DNA from: JAIMBK01 sp040755215
GTDB lineage: Bacteria > Bacillota > Desulfotomaculia > Desulfotomaculales > Nap2-2B
Direction of reading: 5' to 3'
Length of the DNA: 41,403 bases
NCBI GenBank assembly: GCA_040755215.1
Contig: JBFMBG010000023.1
Location: 1 to 41,403, forward strand
The translations under genes and the position numbers were made by a program. The notes beneath the pieces are model-generated. The model saw nothing but the letters and a program-made list of their open reading frames with translations, did no database searches and was not told the origin of the DNA. This document shows, in pieces, positions 34,034-41,403 of this stretch (its first letter is position 1; every line of letters begins with the position of its first letter).

Positions 34034-37000
34034 CTATAGAACTTCGTCGCCGTCGATTTCTACAATCCTGGCTGGCTCTTTCACCCTCACCTGTATAATA
34101 TCCCTGAGATTATCCGGGATAACCATGATAAATTTTGCCTCGCCGCCTTCGACCCCTCGGGGAAAATAAAGCTCCGGTTCAAAAAAAAGCATTAAATCAG
34201 GGAAGAAAACAAGTTCAAGTCTGTATTCACCAATGTCCAGCCGGCTCAAAATAATAGAATACTCCCCCAACGGATGAGGCCCCAATAACTCCTCCGCGCC
34301 CAAATCGACTTCAAAGTATCCTCTTTCCCCAAAATTGCCTAAACCCGATATTTTCTTTTCATCAATCAATCTTTCACTTGTTCCGTCAGCAAATGTTTTT
34401 ATAATCCGGACAGTCCATTCTTGTATTTCTTGTTCACTTGACGGCACGCAAAGCCTGGGAACCGTCCTGGTATAAATGGGCCGCTTTCCTTCCGCCCATG
34501 CCCCAACGGCAAACTCTTCGCTACTTAAAAAAGGTTCCGGCCCGGGAGAACCAGAAGGGATGATCTCGAAAATGTTCCCTTCCTTGTCGACAAGGTAGAT
34601 TACCGGTTCGAGTACGAAATTAACCAGGGCAAGCCGGTATCTGTTTCCCTCAAAGTAAATATCGCTACCCGCTACTACTGCATTTTCAGGAAACAATTCG
34701 CAGCTTTCCGGGAAAAACAGCCAGGCCCTTCGTTTGGTAAGCCGGCCAGGCTCAATTTTTTCCCCTTTTTCACTAAATATCATATAAGGCATGCCGTCCC
34801 ACGTTTTTACTGACCAGGAGTAGGCATAACCTCTGATATCCAGGGTTACCAGGTATTCGCTGGCAATGTGCGGGAGGTCAATCAAGTCTTCCGGTATTTC
34901 AACAATGCCGTTTTTTAAGTAGGCGCGCAGGCGGATTTCTTTTGTCCAGGCGGGGAGCACTTCCCCGCTGGCAATGCTTACATAAATTTCTGGAGGACTC
35001 GTGACGTCATAAATATGGAACCGGTGCCCCCCGATGACCATTTTTAAATCGCTCCGCCCAGGGTCGAGAATAATCTTTGGTACGTTTTTCCTGATCTCTA
35101 TTTCTTCCCTGATTAATTTTTTAAGCTCCGCAACCACCCTGGCCGGCAAACCTTCAGTAACGGAAGCGAGGTCAATTGGTTCCCCAAGGTAACACCGGTG
35201 CAGAGCAGTACAGGTGCACAGCCACTTTATTGTCCACTCCCCGCCGTAAATCACAAACCGTCTTACCGGCTCATCCGCGTGCTCAAGGGGAGAAACATAG
35301 TTCGTCAATTGCTTTTCAACCTGAGATAAATAAACCTTTTTTATATCTAACTCCTTATGCTTCCCCTCTTTTAATGACAGGGCTTCCTGCCGGTTACCTA
35401 CCGGATAAGGCAATGCGGCAACACGTTGTTCAAGCTCCTTCTCTACTTCTTTTAGTTCCTTTAAGGCCTGTTTTTTCTCCTCCAGGATTCGCACTCCCGC
35501 CTCCAGGTCGCCTTTCCCCAGCTCCCTGATTTTCTGCTTTACTACGGTAACTTCCTGCTCAATTTGAATCATGTGATTCCTGGCTTCATGCAACGCCGGG
35601 AAGATTTCTTTTTCCAGCGTCGCCCTTGCCGTTTCGGCCTCTTTTTCACTTTCCTCTGCCTCCCTCAAGTGATTGACAAGCCCGGCAACGGCCTCCTCCA
35701 GTGTTCCCACTGGTGGAAATAATAGGGCAGTAGCAACCCGCTTAACACTTTCTTCAAAATCCTTTGCTTCCTTCTCAAGACTAAGGAGTTTGTCAACATC
35801 CTGCCTGTATTTATGGTGAGCCGTCTGCAACCTCTTCAGGTCTTCCACCCACATGCTTAACAAATGATCTATCTTTTCAGAAGAAACATATTTTATAAAG
35901 TCCCGTAATTCAACCCTGGCCGAGGTGGAGCAGATCCGCTCCCCTCCCTCCGGCCAGAGTTCCGATATCAGATCCTCAATTTCCTCCCTTTGCTTATCTG
36001 TCTTTGCCTTCAAATTTTGCTGCCGCTTTTGCTGTTCCCGGTAAAATGGCAAACTCTGTTCAATTTTCTCTATTACTTCTGCCAACTCCAGCAACTTCTG
36101 ATCGATTCCGGTGAACGACTCTACCTGCTTCAGGCATTCCGCTTCCCTTTCCTTAAGCCTCTTTATCTCCCGGTCTATTTCCCTCAACCCTGGTCCCAAT
36201 TCCCCAAGCCTTTGCTCTAATGCAGAAATCTCCTGCTCAAACTGTACTCTGCGTTTCTCTGCATCATTTATCGCCGGTGAGATTTCATTTTCCAACGTTT
36301 CTCTCGCCGCGTCCGCCTCTTTTTTCCTGACCTTTGCCTGGATCATACGTTCCTTTAATTCTTTAATCTTCTTCTCCAGCTGTCCTGGTATCGGGTCAAG
36401 CAGGGCGACGGCAACCTGCTCCAGGGCAGCCTCCCATTCCGTTATCTCTTGTGTCAGTTGGGCCAATTTCTGTTCGTCCTGCTGGTGTTCCCGGCAAGCT
36501 GTTTGCAGTTCCTCAAAACGGCCGACCCACGTTTCGCCTGAAGCAACGAGAGATTCCAAACACACGGGCAACCCTTTTAATGCCTCTGTCAGCCTCTTAA
36601 TGCTGCCGTCCAGATTGTCTTTAACCTGCTTCCGCTTTTGCTCCAATATCTTAATTTGTTTCTTGTTCTTCTTAAAACAACCGTACCCAACGGCCACAAG
36701 CACAAATCCTGACAGTAAAATCAGGCAGCCGATACTGTTTTGGATAGTTAAAACCAAAATCAGTCCTGCAGGTACCAGGGTTCCCCCTCCCCAAACCATC
36801 ACTTTTACCCTGGCAATTTTGTTTTTTATTTTATCAAGCGTTTCTTTTATTTCGTCGCAACGCGAATTTATCTGCATTATTCTCTTAAGTTCCCGGCTAA
36901 CTTCTGTTATATCCACTCTGCAAATAATATCCCGATACTTTTCATTCCAACCTCCAGGCAAAAGATCCAATGCCAGATTTTCGATTTTTTTTGTAAGTTC

Positions 37001-38383
37001 CTCTATCTTTATCTTTAGAAGCTCTTGCTGTTTCTTCTGTTTCTGATAAAGTGGCAAATCATGCCCAATCTTCTTTATTACTTCTGCCAACTCCTGCAAC
37101 TTCTGATCAATTGCGACGGCAACCTGCTCCAGGGCAGCCTTCCATTCCGCTATCTCTTGCTTCAGTTGAGCCAATTCCTGTTCGTCCCGCCGGTGTTCCC
37201 GGCAAAGTGTTTGCAGTTTTTTAAAACAAACTGCAAATCCTTTGCCCGAAACTACAAGCGAATCGAGTGAGGGCTGTTCTCTAACTAAGGCAACGAATTT
37301 ATCGATATCCAGAGAAAGAGGTGATTCACGGGCAGTTGAGAGCCTGGCCAGTTCAGAAGCAAGAAAACCTCGCAGTATGCCGGTGATTTTTTGCGTCCCC
37401 CGGGAATCTTCACCAGACTGCTCACCTTCTTTCCATTGCCAGAGGTGCGCGGCTAAGGAATTCAACTCATCTTTGCACCTTTTCTTCCCATCTTTTAGGA
37501 CTGAGATCTTTTCTCGCCCGCTCCGATAAGAGTCAAATTCCTGCACCAGTTTTTCGATTTCTCCTTTGAAATCTAAAAACCTCTGGTCGTCTGGAGCAAT
37601 AGATTTAATTTTCTCCTGATATTCTGCCTTTTTATTTAAGAGCTCTTCAATCTTTTGGCTGATTTCTCGTTGCCGCAATTCACTGGTTGCGATAAACCGG
37701 TTATAGTCGTCGGGTAAATTGGCCCACGCTTCCTGATCAGTAGTTTTTTCCTGCAATTCTTTCCGCTTCCGGAATAGCTCAATGATATTTTCCAGATGCT
37801 CGATTTCTTGCTCAAGGGTATTTATTTGTTCAAAAAGATCATCTTTTTTATCTAACAGCGCTTCTTTATGCCCTTCAATTTCTCTCATCCTGCATATTTC
37901 ATTTCTTATACTGCTTTCATCAACTATTCTACGATCTAATAAATACTTAATTATTTTTTCATAGAACTCTTTCAAGCAGGATAAAGGGATACCCCCATGT
38001 AATAAAATGGGAGCAACATAGGGAAGCGCCCTCTTTATGTGTACATGGGAAAACCCCCGGTTTTGTAAAAAATTTAAAAATATTTCACCTAACACATTCT
38101 GGCTTCTGTCGCCGGCAATACCCAGTTCTTCCAAAACCGGCGGCCAGAATTCCCCGCTATAATAATTAATAATTCCCTTGCCAACCAGGTAAAAAGACAA
38201 ACATGCTGGTACACCTTTAAGAAAGCCTAAATCTTTTTCCTCGTCAATTTTTTCCTTGATTAATGCTGATAATTTATCAATATCCTCAAGAGAAAAATCA
38301 ACCTCACCAAGATATTTAATGTTATCCAGCGAAGCTGAGAGTATTTTTTCACATTCGTAAAGATCAGGACAATTTTCCAGCAT
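34034..38383 (-). CDS. Giant coiled-coil membrane protein of the helicase operon
   Basis: 1449 aa. N-terminal 165 residues are globular and helical. Residues about 170-520 and 570-1050 are long coiled coils containing repeated modules (EW-AALEQVAVA and IDQKL-ELAEVI units). A hydrophobic hairpin at about 527-570 (VWGGGTLVPAGLILVL, then GCLILLSGFVLVAVGYG) would anchor it in the membrane. From about 1060 the protein is beta-rich with Ig-like character (GVEGGEAKFIMVIPD near the end). No Walker motif, so it is not an SMC ATPase. ATG 38383 has a weak site (GCAGGGAT). Base composition is more AT-rich than the metabolic genes. Function unknown; possible sensor, or scaffold tethering the helicase at the membrane. 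Confidence 0.85.
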   Translation of the reverse strand: MLENCPDLYECEKILSASLDNIKYLGEVDFSLEDIDKLSALIKEKIDEEKDLGFLKGVPACLSFYLVGKGIINYYSGEFWPPVLEELGIAGDRSQNVLGEIFLNFLQNRGFSHVHIKRALPYVAPILLHGGIPLSCLKEFYEKIIKYLLDRRIVDESSIRNEICRMREIEGHKEALLDKKDDLFEQINTLEQEIEHLENIIELFRKRKELQEKTTDQEAWANLPDDYNRFIATSELRQREISQKIEELLNKKAEYQEKIKSIAPDDQRFLDFKGEIEKLVQEFDSYRSGREKISVLKDGKKRCKDELNSLAAHLWQWKEGEQSGEDSRGTQKITGILRGFLASELARLSTARESPLSLDIDKFVALVREQPSLDSLVVSGKGFAVCFKKLQTLCREHRRDEQELAQLKQEIAEWKAALEQVAVAIDQKLQELAEVIKKIGHDLPLYQKQKKQQELLKIKIEELTKKIENLALDLLPGGWNEKYRDIICRVDITEVSRELKRIMQINSRCDEIKETLDKIKNKIARVKVMVWGGGTLVPAGLILVLTIQNSIGCLILLSGFVLVAVGYGCFKKNKKQIKILEQKRKQVKDNLDGSIKRLTEALKGLPVCLESLVASGETWVGRFEELQTACREHQQDEQKLAQLTQEITEWEAALEQVAVALLDPIPGQLEKKIKELKERMIQAKVRKKEADAARETLENEISPAINDAEKRRVQFEQEISALEQRLGELGPGLREIDREIKRLKEREAECLKQVESFTGIDQKLLELAEVIEKIEQSLPFYREQQKRQQNLKAKTDKQREEIEDLISELWPEGGERICSTSARVELRDFIKYVSSEKIDHLLSMWVEDLKRLQTAHHKYRQDVDKLLSLEKEAKDFEESVKRVATALLFPPVGTLEEAVAGLVNHLREAEESEKEAETARATLEKEIFPALHEARNHMIQIEQEVTVVKQKIRELGKGDLEAGVRILEEKKQALKELKEVEKELEQRVAALPYPVGNRQEALSLKEGKHKELDIKKVYLSQVEKQLTNYVSPLEHADEPVRRFVIYGGEWTIKWLCTCTALHRCYLGEPIDLASVTEGLPARVVAELKKLIREEIEIRKNVPKIILDPGRSDLKMVIGGHRFHIYDVTSPPEIYVSIASGEVLPAWTKEIRLRAYLKNGIVEIPEDLIDLPHIASEYLVTLDIRGYAYSWSVKTWDGMPYMIFSEKGEKIEPGRLTKRRAWLFFPESCELFPENAVVAGSDIYFEGNRYRLALVNFVLEPVIYLVDKEGNIFEIIPSGSPGPEPFLSSEEFAVGAWAEGKRPIYTRTVPRLCVPSSEQEIQEWTVRIIKTFADGTSERLIDEKKISGLGNFGERGYFEVDLGAEELLGPHPLGEYSIILSRLDIGEYRLELVFFPDLMLFFEPELYFPRGVEGGEAKFIMVIPDNLRDIIQVRVKEPARIVEIDGDEVL

Positions 38384-38461
38384 ATCCCTGCACCACTTTA
38401 CAGGATGGTTTATTTACAACCCAAAAATTGACATTTGTTAGGCTTTGAGTATTGTATTTTT

Positions 38462-38710
38462 CTACAAAATATATTTATCTCGGATGACGCCGGAAGCCCT
38501 CACTTCCACCCCCGCCAGCCTGAGCAGCTGGCGCCAGGCGCCGGGGGTCAGGTAGGTCAGTCGCCGGCCCAGGGCCACCGTGCCGTCGGCAAACAGTTCC
38601 ACCTCCTGCGTGGGCTTAAACCAGGTCTTCGGGACCTCCGCCTGCCAGAACGTCCAGGGCCGCTGCCACCGGTCAAAGGACATTCCTTCTTCATAGCCGG
38701 CAACAAGCAT
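38462..38710 (-). CDS. 82-aa protein of unknown function
   Basis: Starts at ATG behind GGGGGGAAGG. Sequence MLVAGYEEGMSFDRWQRPW, followed by VELFADGTVALGRRLTYLTP and a helix AWRQLLRLAGVEV. Rich in tryptophan and arginine, no membrane segment. Not a family I recognise. It is 78 bp upstream of the giant coiled-coil gene on the same strand and downstream of the WYL regulator, so it may be the first gene of that operon. Its GC-rich codons differ from the coiled-coil gene. Confidence 0.6.
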   Translation of the reverse strand: MLVAGYEEGMSFDRWQRPWTFWQAEVPKTWFKPTQEVELFADGTVALGRRLTYLTPGAWRQLLRLAGVEVRASGVIRDKYIL

Positions 38711-38820
38711 TTGCCTTCCCCCCGAAATTTAAATCCGTACACCAAATTATAAGGGGGAAGGGGTGACAAATGTGTGGCGGAGCAAAAAAGTTTTTGATCA
38801 TCCTCGCCACTGCTGGTAAT

Positions 38821-38922
38821 TAAACGCCGGATACGTCGATTCACTCGCCCGCACACTGTTAAAGCTGGATACGGAACACTGGACCTGGCGATTTAAACGC
38901 CGGATTGATCATTCACTCGCCC
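38821..38922. repeat. Direct repeat of the WYL gene 3' end
   Basis: 38821-38850 and 38894-38922 share TAAACGCCGGAT and, after a few differing bases, TTCACTCGCCC. The second copy covers the stop of the WYL gene. A partial duplication of the gene end, about 73 bp apart. The spacer 38711-38912 has no gene. Confidence 0.6.
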
Positions 38923-39932
38923 TTTTGGTAAACGTTCGCGACCCTCTCCGCCAGCGCGCGCATTTCCTCCCGGAGCCACCGGGGCTCCAGCACTTCCACC
39001 ATGTCCCCCCACTGGAAGAGCCAGCCCACCATTTCAGTGAGGCCGCAGACCGCGAAGGAAACCACTGCCGAACCGTCGGGAAGCTCTTCTTCGATCTTCT
39101 GGGAGGGGTGGTAGAGGACGTTTTTGACCCGGTGGGCGACCCGTTTGTTAAATTTGAGGAGTACCCGGCAGACCTTACCGTCGTTGATCACGCCCCAGCT
39201 GGGGGCCATGTATTCGGAGAGGGAAAAATCCGCAGGATATGCGAACTGTTCGCCGGTATAGGGAAAAATATCTTTGATCTGGTCGATCCTAAAAACCCGG
39301 ATGTCGTTTCTTTTCAGGCAGCGGCCGACCAGGTACCAGTTCTGGTGCTTGCAGATCAGGCCGTAGGGTTCCACCACCCGTTCGGTTTCTTCCCCGCTGT
39401 GGGTGGTGTAGTACCAGATTTTGACCCGGTGGGAGTTCTTGATGGCCTGCAGCAGCACAGCAAAGAGAGCGCCCACCTTTGCCGGCTCGGCCAGGGTCTC
39501 TTCCACGATGTGGATGCGTTTCTGCAGCTTTTCCACGGCCAGTTCTTGGGGGTTGTAGTGGTATTTGAAGAGGGTGGAAACGAGGACATCTTTAATTTCG
39601 TTGAGGTGGCCGGAGAGGGCGGATCCTTTTTGCTGGAGCAGGCTCAAAAAAATGACCGTTGCCTTCTCCGGACTTAAACCGGGCAGATATCCTGCCTCCA
39701 GGCGCACGCGCACGGTTTTGCCGGTCCCCTGGCGGATCAGCGGAACGTGCAGATAGTTTTCGATGGCGTTTAAGTCCCGGTAGATCTGGCGCTCGCTCAC
39801 GGCAAACTTTTCCGCGAGCTCTTTGACGGTGACGCCGCCGTAAGGGGTCTTTTTGTTGAGCCAGTCGATGATCATGTTCAGCCTTAAGACCCGCGCGGCG
39901 TCTTTTTTCGCCCCACCCGGCACGGCGGACAC
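38913..39932 (-). CDS. WYL-domain transcriptional regulator
   Basis: A 339-aa protein. The N-terminal winged helix-turn-helix (HTH_11) is seen in GGVTVKELAEKFAVSERQIY followed by RDLNAIENYL. The WYL domain (about 170-235) holds KIWYYTTHSGEETERVVEPY and KHQNWYLVGRCLKRNDIRVF then RIDQI. The C-terminal WCX extension ends in WLFQWGDMVEVLEPRWLREE. GTG 39932 is the longest start; GTG 39923, with GGGAG 8 bases before it, is equally likely. WYL regulators bind nucleotide or nucleic-acid ligands and often control defence loci. It lies just upstream of the helicase operon on the same strand. Confidence 0.92.
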   Translation of the reverse strand: MSAVPGGAKKDAARVLRLNMIIDWLNKKTPYGGVTVKELAEKFAVSERQIYRDLNAIENYLHVPLIRQGTGKTVRVRLEAGYLPGLSPEKATVIFLSLLQQKGSALSGHLNEIKDVLVSTLFKYHYNPQELAVEKLQKRIHIVEETLAEPAKVGALFAVLLQAIKNSHRVKIWYYTTHSGEETERVVEPYGLICKHQNWYLVGRCLKRNDIRVFRIDQIKDIFPYTGEQFAYPADFSLSEYMAPSWGVINDGKVCRVLLKFNKRVAHRVKNVLYHPSQKIEEELPDGSAVVSFAVCGLTEMVGWLFQWGDMVEVLEPRWLREEMRALAERVANVYQKGE

Positions 39933-40205
39933 TCCCGGCGGACATTTTTATCATCTGTCGCGAAAATCCCGTAAGCGAAAGAAAGTTGGCTATTTCTTTA
40001 CGTAATTTCGCCGGAATGTTACAATTTTCCTGCCGGGGGAAATTTATTTTTTTAATCAAATTCCTGGACCCGTCCAGGATCGGGCACCGTATCCTCGCGT
40101 AGCCCGCGGCCAGGGTCAAACCTCGGCCGCCAGGGCCTCCCGAAGCCATTTCGTTTCCAGCGCATCTAATCGACTCCTTGTCCGGCAGGCAGAGCGTAAG
40201 TCAGG

Positions 40206-40350
40206 CTAAAGATTTTTTAATTTTTCGACAAACTCTCCAGGCGCAAGCTCAATTTCCTGGCGAGCGGTGTTTGTTATGGAAAGCCTTATCTACCCATAGT
40301 TGGACCTTTAGTCCCCCATCAATTTTATCCGGAAAAACCTTTTTTCCCCG
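40206..40350 (-). pseudogene. Possible remnant of a small gene
   Basis: The minus strand reads KVFPDKIDGGLKVQLWVDKA then FHNKHR in one frame, and ARQEIELAPGEFVEKLKNL with a stop at 40206 in the next frame. This looks like one protein end broken by a frameshift. No family is recognised. Confidence 0.3.
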
Positions 40351-40413
40351 GCTACATAAGCCTGTGTGCTAAAATAATTTTCAGGAAAGATAGGTTAAAA
40401 CAGCGCGCCATTG

Positions 40414-40442
40414 TTTACCCTGTCTTCAGAATGTGATATGAT
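40414..40442 (+). promoter_or_regulatory. Candidate promoter of the toxin-antitoxin locus
   Basis: TTTACC (40414-40419), a 17-base spacer, TATGAT (40437-40442), about 72 bases before the toxin ATG. Good spacing, moderate match to consensus. Confidence 0.4.
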
Positions 40443-40513
40443 CAAGCAGGGAAAACAGGGAACAATTTTGTTTACTGTCATTAAGAAAAAGATTTTACGC
40501 CAGGGCAGGTTTT

Positions 40514-40839
40514 ATGGACAGCAACCTGATCAGGGAGAAAATATTAAGCGGAAACTGGGCCATGTCTAAACATGCGCGTGTGTGGGCCGGCCAAAGAAAG
40601 GTTAAGGATACTGAGGTGGTCATGGCGATCGCGAATGTGAAATTATTGAGGATTACCCGGAGGATGTAAGGGGGCATAGTTGCCTGGTTCTCGGGTATAT
40701 CGGGCCGGGTAAACCGATGCACGCTGTTTGCGGGATTGATCCTTTGGGCACACTAATAATTATTACGGTCTATTTTCCCGAATCTCCCAAATGGATTAAT
40801 GAGCGTACCCGTAGAAAGGGGGATCAGGATGGTGACTAA
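40514..40839 (+). pseudogene. DUF4258-type toxin gene with a one-base deletion
   Basis: ATG 40514 gives MDSNLIREKILSGNWAMSKH and ...DTEVVMAIAN. The frame breaks at about 40635 where a G is missing (AATG-TGAA against AATGGTTAA in the first locus). In the next frame EIIEDYPEDVRGHSCLVLGY, GPGKPMHAVCGIDPLGTLII and ITVYFPESPKWINERTRRKG follow, the conserved DUF4258 body, to TAA 40837-40839. The last 11 bases overlap the antitoxin start. It is inactive unless the base is a sequencing error. Confidence 0.75.
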
Positions 40840-41068
40840 ATGTTTTCAATGCGGGAATCCCACTGTAAAGAAACTTGTTGTTGCCGAGAACTGGTGGGGT
40901 GATACACTTACCCTGGTCGAGAACGTTCCGGCGTGGGTTTGCGAGAATTGCGGGGAACAATACTTTGACGCTGAGGTTGTCAAAGAACTGGACAAAATGA
41001 AGGAGAAACCTCCCCGGGCAAAAAGAGTCATGCAAGTGCCTGTATACGTGTTTGGTCAGCCAGCGTAA
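40829..41068 (+). CDS. YgiT/MqsA-type zinc-finger antitoxin
   Basis: A 79-aa protein. Two CxxC pairs (KCFQCGN and WVCENCGEQYFDAEVVKEL) form the zinc-binding N-terminal domain of YgiT-type antitoxins. The basic tail contains PPRAKRVMQVPVYVF. ATG 40829 is chosen because GGGGGATC lies just upstream; the frame is open from 40799. It overlaps the end of the DUF4258 toxin in the usual order, toxin first. In this family the zinc domain binds the toxin. A DNA-binding HTH is absent, so autoregulation is doubtful. Confidence 0.85.
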   Translation: MVTKCFQCGNPTVKKLVVAENWWGDTLTLVENVPAWVCENCGEQYFDAEVVKELDKMKEKPPRAKRVMQVPVYVFGQPA

Positions 41069-41320
41069 CGTGAATTTGATTCCGAACTCGACTGGGCCCT
41101 GCCAGCATTACCAGTGGCCGGGCACGGGGCCCGGTTACCCAGATTACACATAAGGTTTTACCCCTCTGTCCAGGGGAAAAAGCAAAAGGAAAAACCCCGC
41201 CCTATCCTACTTGCGGCTTGCAAATGGGGCCGGGTTCTATCCTCAAAAACGATGGCTTTCTCAACAAACTAACGTATGAGCATTCCTGTAATCCTTTTTA
41301 AGGGGGTTGACCAACAAAAA

Positions 41321-41370
41321 GACCTCCTGGTACAAATAGGTTAGAGCAAACACAAAAAGTACCGGAGGTC
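41321..41370 (+). promoter_or_regulatory. Hairpin sequestering the transposase ribosome site
   Basis: GACCTCCTGGTAC (41321-41333) and GTACCGGAGGTC (41359-41370) pair with one bulged base. The right arm contains the GGAGG that would serve the ATG at 41378. Such stems near an insertion-sequence end block translation from read-through transcripts. Confidence 0.6.
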
Positions 41371-41377
41371 GAGATTA

Positions 41378-41403
41378 ATGACGAAACGAAACAAAAACCT
41401 AAA
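41378..41403 (+). CDS. Start of a probable transposase, cut by the right edge
   Basis: ATG 41378 with GGAGG 9 bases upstream. Only MTKRNKNL is visible. A basic start directly after the sequestering hairpin suits a transposase, but the family cannot be told. Confidence 0.4.

Larger units (their letters stand above)
39933..40513. other. Intergenic, mostly without genes
   Basis: About 580 bp between the WYL gene and the second toxin-antitoxin locus. Only a broken minus-strand coding remnant (40206-40350) and a plus-strand promoter candidate can be seen. Confidence 0.55.

Noticed and set aside
34034..38383. SMC/Rad50-type ATPase
   Set aside because: Long coiled coils are present, but no Walker A, Walker B or signature motif is seen, and a membrane hairpin lies in the middle.
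38425..38460. TTGACA on the plus strand upstream of the coiled-coil gene
   Set aside because: The matching -10 is poor and no plus-strand gene follows.
39592..40149. 185-aa minus-strand frame overlapping the WYL gene start
   Set aside because: Arginine-rich shadow sequence in another frame of the regulator gene.
1..41403. CRISPR array or prophage
   Set aside because: No regularly spaced repeats, cas genes or phage structural genes are seen.

Overview
The window looks like a scaffold from a draft genome of an anaerobic, moderately GC-rich clostridial Firmicute. A Desulfotomaculum/Pelotomaculum-type Peptococcaceae is my best guess. This is an inference from three things: strong GGAGG ribosome sites with many GTG/TTG starts, ferredoxin-linked 2-oxoacid oxidation with 2-hydroxyacyl-CoA dehydratase genes, and TRAP and sodium-symporter uptake. 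A run of exactly 100 N at 17066-17165 is flanked by two identical 127-bp copies of the same sequence, so it is an unmerged contig overlap rather than missing DNA.

Layout. (1) 1-3.4 kb: the N-terminal part of a minus-strand M24-type peptidase runs off the left edge. Divergent to it are a cytoplasmic GAF histidine kinase and a NarL-type response regulator. (2) 3.4-16.0 kb: a minus-strand catabolic cluster reads, in transcription order, AMP-dependent acyl-CoA ligase, phenylacetate-CoA ligase (paaK-like), second AMP-dependent ligase, two 2-hydroxyacyl-CoA dehydratase/benzoyl-CoA reductase-family subunits, 3-hydroxyacyl-CoA dehydrogenase, iorA, iorB, thiolase and a PaaY-type hexapeptide protein. 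Together these could activate aromatic or branched carboxylic acids to CoA thioesters, oxidise 2-oxoacids with ferredoxin, remove water from 2-hydroxyacyl-CoA and cleave 3-oxoacyl-CoA. The substrate is not determinable from sequence. (3) 16.2-25.4 kb: a GNAT acetyltransferase, a D-2-hydroxyacid dehydrogenase with an altered catalytic position, a complete DctMQP TRAP transporter, a sodium:solute symporter with a 32-residue accessory peptide, and an MFS carrier. (4) 25.85-26.06 kb: tRNA-Leu(GAG) with a consensus promoter and its own terminator. (5) 26.1-41.4 kb: an accessory island, visibly more AT-rich in part.

The island is bounded on both sides by decayed copies of the same toxin-antitoxin locus (DUF4258-type toxin with partner). 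Between them lie a truncated PIN toxin with its antitoxin and a minus-strand operon made of a giant coiled-coil membrane protein (1449 aa), a beta-rich 531-aa ORF and a 1625-aa DEAH helicase with a C-terminal DUF1998/MZB-type zinc module. An 82-aa orphan and a WYL-domain regulator precede the operon. The helicase architecture is that of DruE of Druantia systems. The companion protein is not one I recognise. The 1449-aa and 531-aa ORFs appear to be one protein of about 2010 residues split by a single-base frameshift. This operon is the best candidate for an undescribed anti-phage system in the window.

The right edge enters what looks like an insertion sequence whose transposase ribosome site is buried in a hairpin.
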